From: Acidobacteriaceae bacterium
Lineage (GTDB): Bacteria > Acidobacteriota > Terriglobia > Terriglobales > Acidobacteriaceae
Assembly (NCBI GenBank): GCA_003134655.1
Contig: PLBY01000042.1
Coordinates: 1-64,000 of the forward strand
DNA: 64,000 bases
Reading direction: 5' to 3'
Shown piece after piece: positions 16,541-26,251 of this stretch. The first letter of the stretch is position 1, and every line of letters starts with the position of its first letter. The notes under the pieces were generated by a model. It searched no databases and had not been told where the DNA came from. It saw only the letters and a program-made list of their open reading frames with translations. Position numbers and translations under genes: made by a program.

Positions 16541-19033
16541 CTACGCCGAAGTCGCCGCCGCATCCGGCTGCGGTGCGGGCCGCTCGAAGTCGCACTCTTT
16601 GTTCGGACACGCGATCACCGGGCCGGCCTTCAGATTCTTCTCGACCAGATATTCGCTGCCGCACGCAGGACATTTTTCCGCGATGGGCTTGTGCGCCGAA
16701 GTGAACTTGCAGTTGGGGTAGTTTCCGCAACCGTAGAACGTGTTCCCCTTGCGCGCCCGCTTCTCGACCAGATCGCCGTCTTTGCAGTCCGGACACTTTA
16801 CGCCGATGAAGTTCTGCTTCACGTACTTGCACTCGGGGTATCCGCTGCAGGTGGTGAACTCGCCATAACGCCCGTGGCGGATCATCATATTGCGTCCGCA
16901 CTTTGGGCAAAGCTCGTCAAGCGGAATGTCGGGCACCTTCTTGCCCTGATCCAGACGGCGCGTGGTCTTGCAGTCGGGATATCCCGTGCAGGCCATGAAC
17001 TGGCCGAAGCGCCCGCGCTTCAACACCATCACGCGGCCGCAGTTTTCGCAGTATTCCTCCTGCGTAGTCTCCTGCACATCGGCCGAATCGAGGTCTGGCA
17101 GGTTGATCGGGTTTTCTTTAGTGAAGGTGCAGGTGTCCTTGTCTTCTTTATCGTAGGTGCTGCACGCGTAGAACGATCCGTGCTTGCCCCACTTGATGAC
17201 CAGCGGCGCGCCACAGCGTTCGCACTTCTCGTCTGTGGGCTTCTCCATCCGCTTGATGTTCTCCATATGCTTTTCGGCATATTTGAGATCTTTCAGGAAC
17301 TTCTTATAGAAATCGGCGAGAGTGTCCTGCCACGTCTCTTTGCCTTCTTCGATCTGGTCGAGTTCTTCTTCCAGGTGCGCGGTGTATTGCACGTCGAAAA
17401 TGTCGCGGAAGTTCTCCACCAGCAGATCGGTGACGACCAGGCCAATCTCGGTCGGGGAGAACTTTCCACCGACCTTCTGCACATACTGCCGCTCCTGGAT
17501 GGTCGTGAGAATCGCGGCGTAGGTTGAAGGGCGGCCAATGCCACGCTCTTCGAGTTCTTTCACCAGCGACGCTTCGTTGTAGCGCGGAGGCGGTTCGGTG
17601 AAATGCTGCTCGGGCTTCAGTTCCTTGAGCGTGAGTTTCTGCCCGGCTTCGAGCGCAGGCAGTTTGTGCTTCAGTTCCTCGTCTTCTTCGTCCTTGCCTT
17701 CCTTCGACTCTTCGTAGACGCGGAGGAAGCCGTCGAACTTGAGCACCGATCCGGTGACGCGGAACCAGAAGACTTCGTTGCTGTTCTTAGCATCGATGTC
17801 GACCGTGGTCTGATCGAAGACTGCCGGGTTAATCTGCGAAGCGACGAAGCGCTGCCAGATCAACTTGTAGACCTTGAACTCGTCTTCTTTTAGGTACTGC
17901 TTGAGCTGGTCGGGATGGCGCATCGCCGAAGTCGGACGGATCGCCTCGTGAGCACCCTGCGAGTCCTTCTTCTCTTTGAATGTGTTGGGCGTCTCGGGAA
18001 GGTAGGTCGGGCCATATTCCTTGCCAACGTATTCGCGGACTTCCTGGATGGCCTCAGGCGCGACGCGCGTTGAGTCAGTACGCATGTAGGTGATCAGACC
18101 GACGAGGCCTTCTTCACCGAGTTCCACGCCTTCATACAGGCGCTGCGCGATCATCATGCTGCGTTTCACGCTGAAGCGGAGCTTGCGGGAAGAGTCCTGT
18201 TGCAGTTTGCTGGTGGTGAAAGGTGGCGCGGCGTTGCGGCGGCGCTCTTTCTTGTCAACCGATCGGACGACCCAGTCGGCTGTTTCCAGAGCAGCACGAA
18301 TCTTCTCGGCGTCTTCACCGTTGGTGACTTCGACCCTCTCTTCGCCCTTGCCCACAAAGCGGGCATCGAAGGCGGGCGGCTTGCTCGCGGCGAGGTGAGC
18401 GTCGATGGTCCAGTACTCGACTTTTTGGAACGCCTTGATCTCGCGTTCGCGTTCGACAATCAGGCGCAGCGCAACGGTTTGCACACGGCCGGCCGAGAGA
18501 CCACGGCGGACTTTGTCCCAAAGCAGTGGGGAGACTTGATATCCCACGAGCCGGTCGAGCACACGGCGGGCCTGCTGGGCGTCGACCAGGTTCTGATCGA
18601 TAGCGCGCGGGTGTTCAAACGCGGCCTGCACGGCGCGCTTGGTGATTTCGTTGAAGGTGACGCGCTGAATCCGCGGAGGAGGTGCTTCCTCGCCCTTCTT
18701 CAGCTTCTTGGCTTTCTTCTTCCCCTTACCGCTGTCGCCGAGCTCGAACGCCAGATGGGCGGCGATCGCCTCGCCTTCGCGGTCCGGGTCAGGCGCTAGA
18801 TAGATGGAGTCGGCCGAGGCCGCCAGCTTCTTCAGCTTGGCAACAACTTTCTCTTTGCCGGGGATGACGACGTAATCCGTCTCGAAGCCGTTGGTGATAT
18901 CGACGCCCAGAGTGCTCTTGGGCAGATCTTTCACGTGGCCGAGCGAGGCTTCGACGGTGAAGCCCTTGCCCAGATATTTCTGGATGGTCTTCGCCTTGGC
19001 CGGCGATTCGACAATGACTAAACCTTTTGACAA
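16541..19033 (-). CDS. topA: DNA topoisomerase I (type IA)
   Basis: 830 aa from a TTG start with GAGG close upstream. The TOPRIM acidic motif DPDREGE is at residues 82-88 and the catalytic tyrosine is Tyr316 in TYMRTDSTR. The C-terminus carries five Cys4 zinc-ribbon-like modules, each starting CxxC and ending with a distal Cys pair. The enzyme relaxes negative supercoils and is essential in most bacteria. It is usually adjacent to dprA; here a four-helix-bundle cassette intervenes. Confidence 0.97.
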   Translation of the reverse strand: MSKGLVIVESPAKAKTIQKYLGKGFTVEASLGHVKDLPKSTLGVDITNGFETDYVVIPGKEKVVAKLKKLAASADSIYLAPDPDREGEAIAAHLAFELGDSGKGKKKAKKLKKGEEAPPPRIQRVTFNEITKRAVQAAFEHPRAIDQNLVDAQQARRVLDRLVGYQVSPLLWDKVRRGLSAGRVQTVALRLIVEREREIKAFQKVEYWTIDAHLAASKPPAFDARFVGKGEERVEVTNGEDAEKIRAALETADWVVRSVDKKERRRNAAPPFTTSKLQQDSSRKLRFSVKRSMMIAQRLYEGVELGEEGLVGLITYMRTDSTRVAPEAIQEVREYVGKEYGPTYLPETPNTFKEKKDSQGAHEAIRPTSAMRHPDQLKQYLKEDEFKVYKLIWQRFVASQINPAVFDQTTVDIDAKNSNEVFWFRVTGSVLKFDGFLRVYEESKEGKDEEDEELKHKLPALEAGQKLTLKELKPEQHFTEPPPRYNEASLVKELEERGIGRPSTYAAILTTIQERQYVQKVGGKFSPTEIGLVVTDLLVENFRDIFDVQYTAHLEEELDQIEEGKETWQDTLADFYKKFLKDLKYAEKHMENIKRMEKPTDEKCERCGAPLVIKWGKHGSFYACSTYDKEDKDTCTFTKENPINLPDLDSADVQETTQEEYCENCGRVMVLKRGRFGQFMACTGYPDCKTTRRLDQGKKVPDIPLDELCPKCGRNMMIRHGRYGEFTTCSGYPECKYVKQNFIGVKCPDCKDGDLVEKRARKGNTFYGCGNYPNCKFTSAHKPIAEKCPACGSEYLVEKNLKAGPVIACPNKECDFERPAPQPDAAATSA

Positions 19034-19105
19034 TGGATCCTCAATTTCATAGTGTCCGGTTTCGAAGCTAGCACGAATGGGCGGAAAGCAACAAGTTACT
19101 GGACG

Positions 19106-19534
19106 GAAGCTGTCAGCTATCAGTTATCAGCTCTCAGCTTTTGCGTGAGCGATGCAAGCATCCTCTTTACCTCTACAGCCTCGTCCGAAAGTCGCTGATA
19201 ATCGGAGGCTTTGAGCAACTCCAGGTCACGCGCCAGCAGCAGGTGATACTCCAATTCGCTGGCTGAACCCACGGCAATCTGGAGGAAGCGCGCAAAATCG
19301 GCATCGCCTCTTCTACAGGCGCCCTCGGCGATGTTTGCGCCGATCGATACCGATGCTCTCCGCATATGGCTGGTCATGCCATACATCTCGTCCCGTGGGA
19401 ATGATTTGCTGGCTTTATAGACATCGAGAGTCAGAGAATGCGCTTTTTCCCAAACCTTAAGATTTCTGAAATCCTGCACGCAACCTCCTTCACGGTATAA
19501 AGCTGAGAGCTGACGGCTGATAGCTGACAGCTTT
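19106..19534. mobile_element. IVS-like cassette: four-helix-bundle gene inside inverted heptamer arrays
   Basis: Terminal arms at 19106-19141 and 19499-19534 are reverse complements at 32 of 36 positions. Each arm is made of imperfect AGCTNTC heptamers. Between them lies a single gene of the family found in 23S rRNA intervening sequences, whose ORFs are likewise enclosed by complementary ends. The right arm starts at the dprA stop codon, so the 429 bp unit fills the gap between dprA and topA, genes that are commonly adjacent. Insertion as a unit is an inference. Confidence 0.65.
19120..19479 (-). CDS. Four-helix-bundle protein (23S rRNA IVS protein family)
   Basis: 119 aa, from a GTG with a strong GGAGGT site. 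The sequence carries the family pattern: FRNLKVWEKAHSL, FPRDEMYGMTSHMRRASVSI, GANIAEGACRR, then a long helix with SASELEYHLLLARDL. These proteins form pentameric four-helix bundles and are encoded in intervening sequences of some 23S rRNA genes, and elsewhere as solitary genes; the related Avd protein serves diversity-generating retroelements. No reverse transcriptase is nearby. The last six codons and the stop lie inside the left inverted repeat. Confidence 0.92.
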   Translation of the reverse strand: MQDFRNLKVWEKAHSLTLDVYKASKSFPRDEMYGMTSHMRRASVSIGANIAEGACRRGDADFARFLQIAVGSASELEYHLLLARDLELLKASDYQRLSDEAVEVKRMLASLTQKLRADN

Positions 19535-20694
19535 CAGAAGCTTTTCACAAAATTCTTCCCCGGCATTTGCCTGACTTTGCCGGCCAGTTCCAGTTCGAAC
19601 AGGGCGGCAAAGATTTCGGAAGACGACAATTGGTTCTCCAGCTTTTCGACAATTTCGTCGATGTGCGTGGCTTCGTCGGCTTTCAGCAGGCTCAGGATTC
19701 GCTTTTCGTGAGGAGGGAGCCCTTCGTCCGGGAATAGAGATGCGGAGGATGCGCCCGAGGATTCAGGCGAGGCGGGAGGAGTCAATGCAAGTCGTACTTC
19801 TGCCGGGAGATCTTCCCACACGTCTTCCCAGGTCGCGACCAGCTTGGCGCCTTGTTTGATGAGCGTGTTCGGTCCCCAGGAATTCTTGTTGGTGACGTTC
19901 CCGGGCACGGCGAAAACGTCACGATTCTGTTCGAGCGCGCAGCGAGCGGTGATGCGCGTGCCGGAATATTCTGCGGCTTCGACGACGAGCACGCCGACCG
20001 ACATACCGCTGATGATCCGGTTCCGAATGGGGAAGTTTTGCGGCGCGGCAAACGTTCCCAAAGGAAATTCAGAGATCAGGGCACCGCCAAACGCCAGAAT
20101 CTGCTCCGACAGTCGCGAGTTTTCTTTGGGATAGATGACGTCGACGCCCGTGCCAAACACCGCAACCGTCTTGCCTTTGGCGGAGATCGCGCCGCGGTGG
20201 CTGGCGGTGTCAACGCCGCGCGCCATACCACTAATAATGACCAGACCTTGCGCGGCAAGGTCGCATGCCAGACGCTCGGCCATGCCGGAGCCATAGGGCG
20301 TGGGATGCCGCGTTCCGACCATGGCGATGCCGGGCCTGGTAAGCACCTCGGGATTGCCGCGGACGCGGAGGATCAGCGGCGGATCGTAGATTTCTTTCAG
20401 GCGCTGCGGGTACGACGGATCGTCCATCGAGAGCAGCGTGATGTCCGCCGCGGCAGCCTGTGAGATCTCTTCCCGCGCCAGTTCCGCGGACTTGCCTGTG
20501 GCCAGTGACTGCGCAGACACGGCTTGAATGCCGGTGGCCTCAAGCTCGGTCAACGAAGCGCGGAAGACGGCATCCGGAGAACCGAAATGCTCAACCAGCT
20601 TGCGCGATTTCGTCGGCCCGAGGCCGGGGGTCAGCGAGATGGCCAGCCACTCCAGAAGATGGGTCGCTGCGGGGAATACTGCGGCGTGCGACAA
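19534..20694 (-). CDS. dprA: DNA-processing protein DprA (Smf)
   Basis: 386 aa from a TTG; no better start is visible. The Rossmann-like DprA core has MVGTRHPTPYGSGMAERL, the signature SGMARGVDTASHRGA and GVDVIYPKEN. An N-terminal helical domain and a C-terminal winged-helix-like DML1 domain (about residues 320-386) flank it. DprA loads RecA on incoming single-stranded DNA during natural transformation. Its stop codon abuts the right arm of the cassette described at 19106-19534. Confidence 0.95.
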   Translation of the reverse strand: MSHAAVFPAATHLLEWLAISLTPGLGPTKSRKLVEHFGSPDAVFRASLTELEATGIQAVSAQSLATGKSAELAREEISQAAAADITLLSMDDPSYPQRLKEIYDPPLILRVRGNPEVLTRPGIAMVGTRHPTPYGSGMAERLACDLAAQGLVIISGMARGVDTASHRGAISAKGKTVAVFGTGVDVIYPKENSRLSEQILAFGGALISEFPLGTFAAPQNFPIRNRIISGMSVGVLVVEAAEYSGTRITARCALEQNRDVFAVPGNVTNKNSWGPNTLIKQGAKLVATWEDVWEDLPAEVRLALTPPASPESSGASSASLFPDEGLPPHEKRILSLLKADEATHIDEIVEKLENQLSSSEIFAALFELELAGKVRQMPGKNFVKSF

Positions 20695-20784
20695 ATTAGA
20701 CTCCGAGCGGACCCTAATTAGAATCAGGGCCGAGAGCGGGCGTCAAGGTCACATGTCACAATGGGTTTGTTAAAATTGTGGAAA

Positions 20785-21621
20785 ATGCGACGTTTACGTA
20801 TTTCCGCCATTTCTTACCTGAATACCGCTCCCTTAATGTGGGATTTCGAGCACGGAGACGCCGGTCGCGAGTTCGACATTTCCTACACGCTGCCTTCGGC
20901 TTGCGCCCGCGCCTTGGCCGAGGGAACGGCTGACATCGGCATCATTCCGGCCGCTGCGTACGCGGAGATTCCAGGATTGCAGGTGCTGCCGGAGGTCGCG
21001 ATTGCTTCGCGGCGGGCGGTGCGCTCGATTCTGCTGGCCAGCAAAGTTCCGATCGACCAGGTTCGCACCGTGGCGCTGGATACTTCTTCGATGACGTCGG
21101 TGGCGCTGACGAAAGTTCTCTTTGAGAAGTGGCTAGGCGGGGGCAGGACATATACGGCGATGGCGCCGGATGTCGACGCGATGCTGGCGGATCATGATGC
21201 GGGACTGCTCATCGGGGACCCGGCTCTGAAGATTGAGCGCAAGCGCTACCACACGATCGACCTGGCGGAGGAATGGATTCGCCATACCGGCAAGCCCTTT
21301 GTCTTTGCCTTCTGGGCGGTTCGCGGCGATGCGTTGCGCGAGGCGGCTCCGGCTGTTGATCTGCCCGCCGTGTTTCAGAAGTCGCGCGATCACGGTCTGG
21401 AGGCTGCCAACCTGAATCAGATCGCTCGTGAATGGGCGCCGCGGCTGGATGTAGCTGAGTCCGACGTGAAGAGCTATCTGACCCAGAATATTCACTACCA
21501 GCTCGATCCGGGGTGCCTGGAGGGCTTGCGTTTGTTTTATCAGTACGCGGCGGAGATCGGGGCGTTGCCCGCGGCGCCGGAACTGCAGTTCGTGGATGCG
21601 ACGAATGCAGTGGCGCAGTAG
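20785..21621 (+). CDS. mqnA: Chorismate dehydratase
   Basis: 278 aa from the ATG at 20785; a start at 20761 adds eight residues and cannot be excluded. This is the MqnA family, which makes 3-enolpyruvoyl-benzoate from chorismate as the first step of the futalosine pathway. Typical features are the opening RISAISYLNTAPL, the IPAAAYAEI segment and the GDPALKI block, in a two-lobed binding-protein fold. It is transcribed divergently from dprA and is not in an operon with the other mqn genes here. Confidence 0.92.
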   Translation: MRRLRISAISYLNTAPLMWDFEHGDAGREFDISYTLPSACARALAEGTADIGIIPAAAYAEIPGLQVLPEVAIASRRAVRSILLASKVPIDQVRTVALDTSSMTSVALTKVLFEKWLGGGRTYTAMAPDVDAMLADHDAGLLIGDPALKIERKRYHTIDLAEEWIRHTGKPFVFAFWAVRGDALREAAPAVDLPAVFQKSRDHGLEAANLNQIAREWAPRLDVAESDVKSYLTQNIHYQLDPGCLEGLRLFYQYAAEIGALPAAPELQFVDATNAVAQ

Positions 21622-21968
21622 GAGATTATACGTACAATTTAGTATTACGTATTTGCACGTACGAATAACAAGCGTGACTCGAACTGGCGTTTGGGCGTCC
21701 GGATTGTCGCCCACAATGCCCTTTCCCGAGGCGGAAACGGCCCTGGGGGCGAGGATCTTTATCTGGGGCAAGGGTTACCTCATCCGCCCGAAAAAAATCG
21801 CACCCTGCGCCTTGTAGCGCTTTTTTACGAATTATTAATCACTTCCACGAAGGCTCAACGACTTAGGGACAATGAACGACTGACCGACGGGGCTTTTGAG
21901 CCCTTGTCGCCCCGAACCTCTCAATGAGCTAAGCTGGAAACTGCGTCTCCGGCGTAACCACGGATTTC
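21622..21968. other. Intergenic gap between mqnA and rarA
   Basis: 347 bp without a convincing gene. An AT-rich stretch just after mqnA contains TACGTAC/GTACG inverted motifs. At about 21814-21833 a weak GCGC hairpin followed by six T residues could be a terminator for mqnA. The rest includes GGGGC-type inverted motifs before rarA. I could not fold it into a tRNA or a known small RNA by eye. Confidence 0.4.
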
Positions 21969-23339
21969 ATGAACCTCTTCCAGCCAGTTCCGAACGCAGG
22001 CAGCGCGGCGGATACGACTCGTCCGCTAGCGGATCGGATGCGCCCGCGAACGCTCGACGAGTACGCCGGCCAGGAACATCTGATCGGGCCCGGGAAGCCT
22101 CTGCGCACACAGGTCGACCGCGACGATACGGGGTCTCTGATCTTCTGGGGGCCTCCGGGCACGGGCAAGACCACTCTCGCGAAAATCATTGCAAACATGA
22201 CCAAGGCAGAGTTCATCGAGTTTTCTGCTGTGCTGGCGGGAATCAAGGAAATCAAGCAGGTTATGGCGGACGCCGAGCGCGCGCGGCAGTATGGCACGCG
22301 GACGATTGTGTTCATCGATGAGATTCACCGCTTCAACAAGGCCCAACAGGACGCGTTTCTTCCGCACGTGGAAAAAGGCAACATCCGATTGATCGGGGCG
22401 ACGACCGAGAATCCATCGTTCGAGATCAATTCGGCATTGCTCTCGCGCTGCCGCGTCTATGTGCTGAAGCCGCTCACCGAGGATCAGATCGTGAATCTTC
22501 TCAGGCGCGCTCTCACCGATCGCGAGCGCGGCCTCGGCGATAAGAATTTGACCGCCTCAGACGATGTGCTGAGAAAGATCGCCAGCTACACCAGCGGCGA
22601 TGCGCGCAGCGCCTACAACGTTTTGGAGGTGGCCGCCGGACTGGCGCAGAAGAACGCGAAGGGCGAACTGGAAATCACTGACGACATCGTCCGCGACGTG
22701 CTGCAGAAACGCATTCTGCTGTACGACAAGACCGGCGAAGAACACTACAACCTGATTTCCGCGCTGCACAAGTCAGTGCGTAACAGCGATCCGGATGCCG
22801 CTCTGTACTGGCTGGGACGCATGCTCGAAGCCGGAGAGGATCCGTTATATGTCGCGCGGCGCGTGGTTCGCATGGCGGTGGAAGACATTGGCCTCGCCGA
22901 TCCGAATGCGCTCGCGTTGTGCATGGCGGCCCGCGACGCAGTCGACTTTATCGGCATGCCGGAGGGCAATCTGGCGCTGGCGCAGGCTGTCGTGTATCTC
23001 TCGGTCGCACCCAAGTCGAACGCTCTGTACACCGCCTACGGCGAAGTTCAGCAGGACGTCGAGCAGACTGCGGCTGATTCGGTCCCTCTGCATCTGCGCA
23101 ATGCTTCCACCAGTTTGATGAAGGGTCTCGGCTACGGTCGCGGATACCAGTATGCGCACGACCTCGAAGGCAAGGTGGCCGACATGCAATGCCTGCCTGA
23201 TAATCTGAGCGGCCGCGTCTATTACCGGCCCACGAATGAGGGCATTGAAAAGCGCATTCGAGAGCGTATGGAAGAGGTCAAACGGCAGCGTTCGCGGGCA
23301 GGCGGGGGCAGCGTGCCCCCGCTAAAGAAAGAATCGTAA
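21969..23339 (+). CDS. rarA: Replication-associated recombination protein A (AAA+ ATPase)
   Basis: 456 aa. Walker A is GPPGTGKTT (about residues 62-70), Walker B is VFIDEIHRF, sensor 1 is GATTENPSF, and the arginine finger region is LLSRCRV. The C-terminal helical tetramerisation domain ([16 protein letters not shown] and beyond) marks RarA/MgsA rather than a clamp-loader subunit. It acts at stalled forks and single-strand gaps with SSB. The C-terminal tail is Gly/Arg rich. A monocistronic position is likely. Confidence 0.95.
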   Translation: MNLFQPVPNAGSAADTTRPLADRMRPRTLDEYAGQEHLIGPGKPLRTQVDRDDTGSLIFWGPPGTGKTTLAKIIANMTKAEFIEFSAVLAGIKEIKQVMADAERARQYGTRTIVFIDEIHRFNKAQQDAFLPHVEKGNIRLIGATTENPSFEINSALLSRCRVYVLKPLTEDQIVNLLRRALTDRERGLGDKNLTASDDVLRKIASYTSGDARSAYNVLEVAAGLAQKNAKGELEITDDIVRDVLQKRILLYDKTGEEHYNLISALHKSVRNSDPDAALYWLGRMLEAGEDPLYVARRVVRMAVEDIGLADPNALALCMAARDAVDFIGMPEGNLALAQAVVYLSVAPKSNALYTAYGEVQQDVEQTAADSVPLHLRNASTSLMKGLGYGRGYQYAHDLEGKVADMQCLPDNLSGRVYYRPTNEGIEKRIRERMEEVKRQRSRAGGGSVPPLKKES

Positions 23340-23413
23340 CGGTTTTATTCGACATCTGATTTGACATCAGCAGGGGTGTGGTTCAGCCATTTTCCGGAAG
23401 AGGGATGGTTCCT

Positions 23414-24688
23414 ATGGCAACGTTTCCCAGTGCCGCCGGCAACGAAATTCTCCACCTCCGTCCTTTACCCTCCGATCTTGTCGACGACCTGCAGCGTGTG
23501 CAAAAAGCCGCGCAGAGAATCACGTCGATTCTCGATCTCGATCAACTGATTGACAGCGTGGTAAACGAAGTCGCGGAGTCCTTTGGATGCCTGGAAGCCG
23601 GTGTCTATCTGCACGACGAGGATCGCGGTGAGATGGTGCTGGCCGGCGTGCGGGGATGCAAAGAACACAGCAAAGGGCATCGGCTGAAGATCGGCCGCGA
23701 GGGCATGGTGGGCTACGTCGCTTCGACCGGGCAGACGCGGTACGCGCCCGATGTTCGCCTTGACCAGTACTACATGGCTTGCGCGCCGGGAACACTCTCG
23801 GAAGTAGCCATTCCGCTGCGCGTGGGCGAGCACCTCGTGGGCGTGTTCACGGCTTCGCACCCCGAAGTGGATGGTTTTCCCCGCCAGCAGTTGAGGATTT
23901 TGCAGGCCCTGTGCGACCACGTTGCGATCGCGGTGCACAACGCACGGCGCTTTCAATCGGAGCGCGCGGAACGCGCGGCAATGGACCGGGAGGCCGAGGA
24001 GGCGCGGACCATTCAGCGGGCGCTGTTGCCCAAGAGTTCTCCATACATTCCCGGGTTTGTGGTTTCCGGGCTCAGCGTGCCGGCGCGAGCTGTGGGCGGT
24101 GACTGGTACGACTTCATTGCCTTCCCTGATGGGCGCTGGGGCCTGGTGTTGGCTGACGTTTCTGGCAAAGGAACCGCCGCAGCGTTGCTGATGTCTGCGA
24201 CGCGCGGCGTCTTGCGCTCGCTGGCTGAGGCCTGCTGCACACCGGGAGAAGTACTGACGAAGCTGAACCAGTTGCTGGTGGATGATTTTCCGGCGGGGAA
24301 ATTCGTAACGATGGTCTACGCCGTACTCGACCCCGCGTCGAGCACTGTGGTGTTTGCCAACGCTGGACATCTGCGCCCGCTATTCATCGACAAAGACGGC
24401 GAGCACTTCCTCGACACGGAGCGCGGGCTGCCCTTGGGCCTCGGTTGCGGGGATTATTCCGAAACGCAGGTCACGTTGTCCGAGGGATCAAAGCTCGTCT
24501 TTTACAGCGACGGCATTACCGAAGCGGAAAATGCCAACGCGGAGGAATACGGGCTCTGCCGTCTGGCGGAACACGCGGTGAAGGCGGGAGCGTCAGCCGT
24601 GAGCATCGTGGATAACGTCCGATCGTTCGTCAATGGTTCCAGTCTGCGTGACGATGCCAGCGTGGTATTTGTGGGCGTCGGACGCTAG
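23414..24688 (+). CDS. GAF domain PP2C (SpoIIE/RsbU-type) protein phosphatase
   Basis: 424 aa from the ATG at 23414, preceded by GAAGAGGGA; an in-frame start at 23378 is weaker. A GAF sensor domain (about residues 40-180) is joined by a helical linker (ERAAMDREAEEARTIQRALLP) to a SpoIIE-type serine phosphatase domain with GGDWYDF, LADVSGKG, FANAGHLRPL and SDGITEAEN. Such proteins control anti-anti-sigma partner switches. No rsb-like anti-sigma genes are beside it, so its partner is elsewhere. Confidence 0.9.
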   Translation: MATFPSAAGNEILHLRPLPSDLVDDLQRVQKAAQRITSILDLDQLIDSVVNEVAESFGCLEAGVYLHDEDRGEMVLAGVRGCKEHSKGHRLKIGREGMVGYVASTGQTRYAPDVRLDQYYMACAPGTLSEVAIPLRVGEHLVGVFTASHPEVDGFPRQQLRILQALCDHVAIAVHNARRFQSERAERAAMDREAEEARTIQRALLPKSSPYIPGFVVSGLSVPARAVGGDWYDFIAFPDGRWGLVLADVSGKGTAAALLMSATRGVLRSLAEACCTPGEVLTKLNQLLVDDFPAGKFVTMVYAVLDPASSTVVFANAGHLRPLFIDKDGEHFLDTERGLPLGLGCGDYSETQVTLSEGSKLVFYSDGITEAENANAEEYGLCRLAEHAVKAGASAVSIVDNVRSFVNGSSLRDDASVVFVGVGR

Positions 24689-24756
24689 TTCGTCTCGCGC
24701 CGGATTCCGACGTGCCAGCACTTCCTGCGCAGGATTCCCCTCATAGACTGACTTGA

Positions 24757-25779
24757 TTAGGTGGCGCGCTCCAGCGTGTTGCCATGTTGAGTGCGGGGCA
24801 ACGTGAAGACGATGATGAGGGCCCCTAGAGCCAGGACGGCTATGATGAAGATGCTGCCTTCGGGCCCCGTTGCTCCTCCGCTGAGGATAGGTTTGCCGAC
24901 AGGATGGGTGGCGAGAAGATGGTGTCGAGCCATCATTCCGCTGTCGGCGACGCCGTAAAGGAACGATTGGCCCCAGTCCCATGACGTGTGGAAGCCGATG
25001 GCCCACCAAAGCGAACCGGTCCGCCAGAGACTGAAGCAGAAGAGCAAGCCGGCGAGGCCGGCGGAGAGCAGCCCAATGGGAGACTCGCCCTCGTTGTTGC
25101 TATGGCCGAGTCCGAAGAGGATGGAGAACATGAAAGCTGCGGTCCAGAAGCCCAAGGCTGCGCTGTGGCGGGTTTTGAAGGCCCACTCATAGATGCCGGC
25201 GAGTCCTCGTGTGAGCGTGTACTGAAGATAGCCGCGGACGAGGTACTCCTCGACCAAGCCGACCAGGAGAAAGCCGAGCAGCCAGATGGCTCCGTAGCGA
25301 AGCGCATCACTGCCAAAGAGCAAGCGGCTGTCGATGACGAGGAACCCGGTCTTTACCAGGATCAAGATCAGAAGGGAGAGGCAAACTACGCCCCAGACAA
25401 GTCCCGCGAGGAAGTGTGGCAGCTTGCGGTTGCCGCCCAGACCATAGACGGAGTTGGGCCGGCGCTCGATCTTCGACATGATCCACGTAACGAAGAGGAT
25501 GATGAGGAACGGGATCCCTTCGCCGATGCACGCAGCAACGGGAGAAATCTCCGAGCCCGGCTGCGGGCCTTGTGCGGAAGACGGGAAGAATTTGTGGCTG
25601 ATGCGGTTTGCGCTGAAAGCAAGGGCAGCGAAGAGCGCGATAAAGATGAGCAAGCCCCAGCCCGCGCGAAGGCCGTCTTTACCCACGAAGATCTTGCGGA
25701 ACGCCGAGGGTTGAGAGCCGGATATTAGTTCGGCGGGAGGAGTGGGTGCTGTGGGTTGCAAAGTTGCTTCGTGATCCAC
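24757..25779 (-). CDS. CPBP family intramembrane metalloprotease
   Basis: 340 aa from a GTG with AGGAGA upstream. About eight hydrophobic helices. The family motifs are visible: EEYLVRGYLQ (EExxxR), FGLGH, and HTSWDWGQ, which supply the glutamate/histidine metal site of CAAX-protease-like (Abi) proteins. It is an inner-membrane protein, with substrates usually unknown; roles in lipid-anchored protein processing or bacteriocin tolerance are known for relatives. It is convergent with the PP2C gene. Confidence 0.88.
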   Translation of the reverse strand: MDHEATLQPTAPTPPAELISGSQPSAFRKIFVGKDGLRAGWGLLIFIALFAALAFSANRISHKFFPSSAQGPQPGSEISPVAACIGEGIPFLIILFVTWIMSKIERRPNSVYGLGGNRKLPHFLAGLVWGVVCLSLLILILVKTGFLVIDSRLLFGSDALRYGAIWLLGFLLVGLVEEYLVRGYLQYTLTRGLAGIYEWAFKTRHSAALGFWTAAFMFSILFGLGHSNNEGESPIGLLSAGLAGLLFCFSLWRTGSLWWAIGFHTSWDWGQSFLYGVADSGMMARHHLLATHPVGKPILSGGATGPEGSIFIIAVLALGALIIVFTLPRTQHGNTLERAT

Positions 25780-25825
25780 GTGGTCTCCTGGTGTAGCAAA
25801 GGCAATCTTAAGGCGCGCTAGGGGC

Positions 25826-26230
25826 TCACCGGAATCGCGCGCGGTGTTCTTTCAGGATGCAGCGGTCCATCACGACGAAGATCCCCGCCTGGCGCGCCTT
25901 CTCTCCGGCCTTCTCGTGGATCACGTCTTCCTGCATCCAGATGGCCGGAACTTTCAGGCGGATGGCTTCGTCGACAATCACTTCCACAAACTCCGAACGG
26001 CGGAAAATATTCACGATGTCAATCTTCTCGGGTACGTCACTCAGAGTCGCGTACGCCTTTTCGCCCAGGGACTCCTCGATACGCGGGTTTACGGGAATGA
26101 TGCGATATCCGTGGCTCTGCATGTAAGCCGTGACGCCATGGCTGGGGCGCAAGGGATTCGAAGACAGACCGACGACGGCGATGGTCTTGGCGCGCTGCAG
26201 GAGATCGGCGATGGGATCCGGCTGCGTCAT
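25826..26230 (-). CDS. CoA-binding domain protein (YccU-like)
   Basis: 134 aa consisting of one CoA_binding Rossmann domain: VVGLSSNPLRPSHGV, then IPVNPRIEESLGEKAY, VNIFRRSEFV and IWMQEDVIHEKAGEKA. This matches the YccU group of small cytoplasmic proteins of uncertain role. It is the last gene of a tightly packed leftward operon that begins at lnt, starting 22 bp after its predecessor. Confidence 0.9.
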   Translation of the reverse strand: MTQPDPIADLLQRAKTIAVVGLSSNPLRPSHGVTAYMQSHGYRIIPVNPRIEESLGEKAYATLSDVPEKIDIVNIFRRSEFVEVIVDEAIRLKVPAIWMQEDVIHEKAGEKARQAGIFVVMDRCILKEHRARFR

Positions 26231-26251
26231 GGAGAAGGGGTCGACCCGCCT

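Noticed and set aside
19120-19479. Diversity-generating retroelement accessory gene (avd)
   Set aside because: No reverse transcriptase, template repeat or variable target gene is present nearby.
21622-21968. Possible tRNA or small RNA
   Set aside because: No cloverleaf or known conserved core could be drawn by eye.
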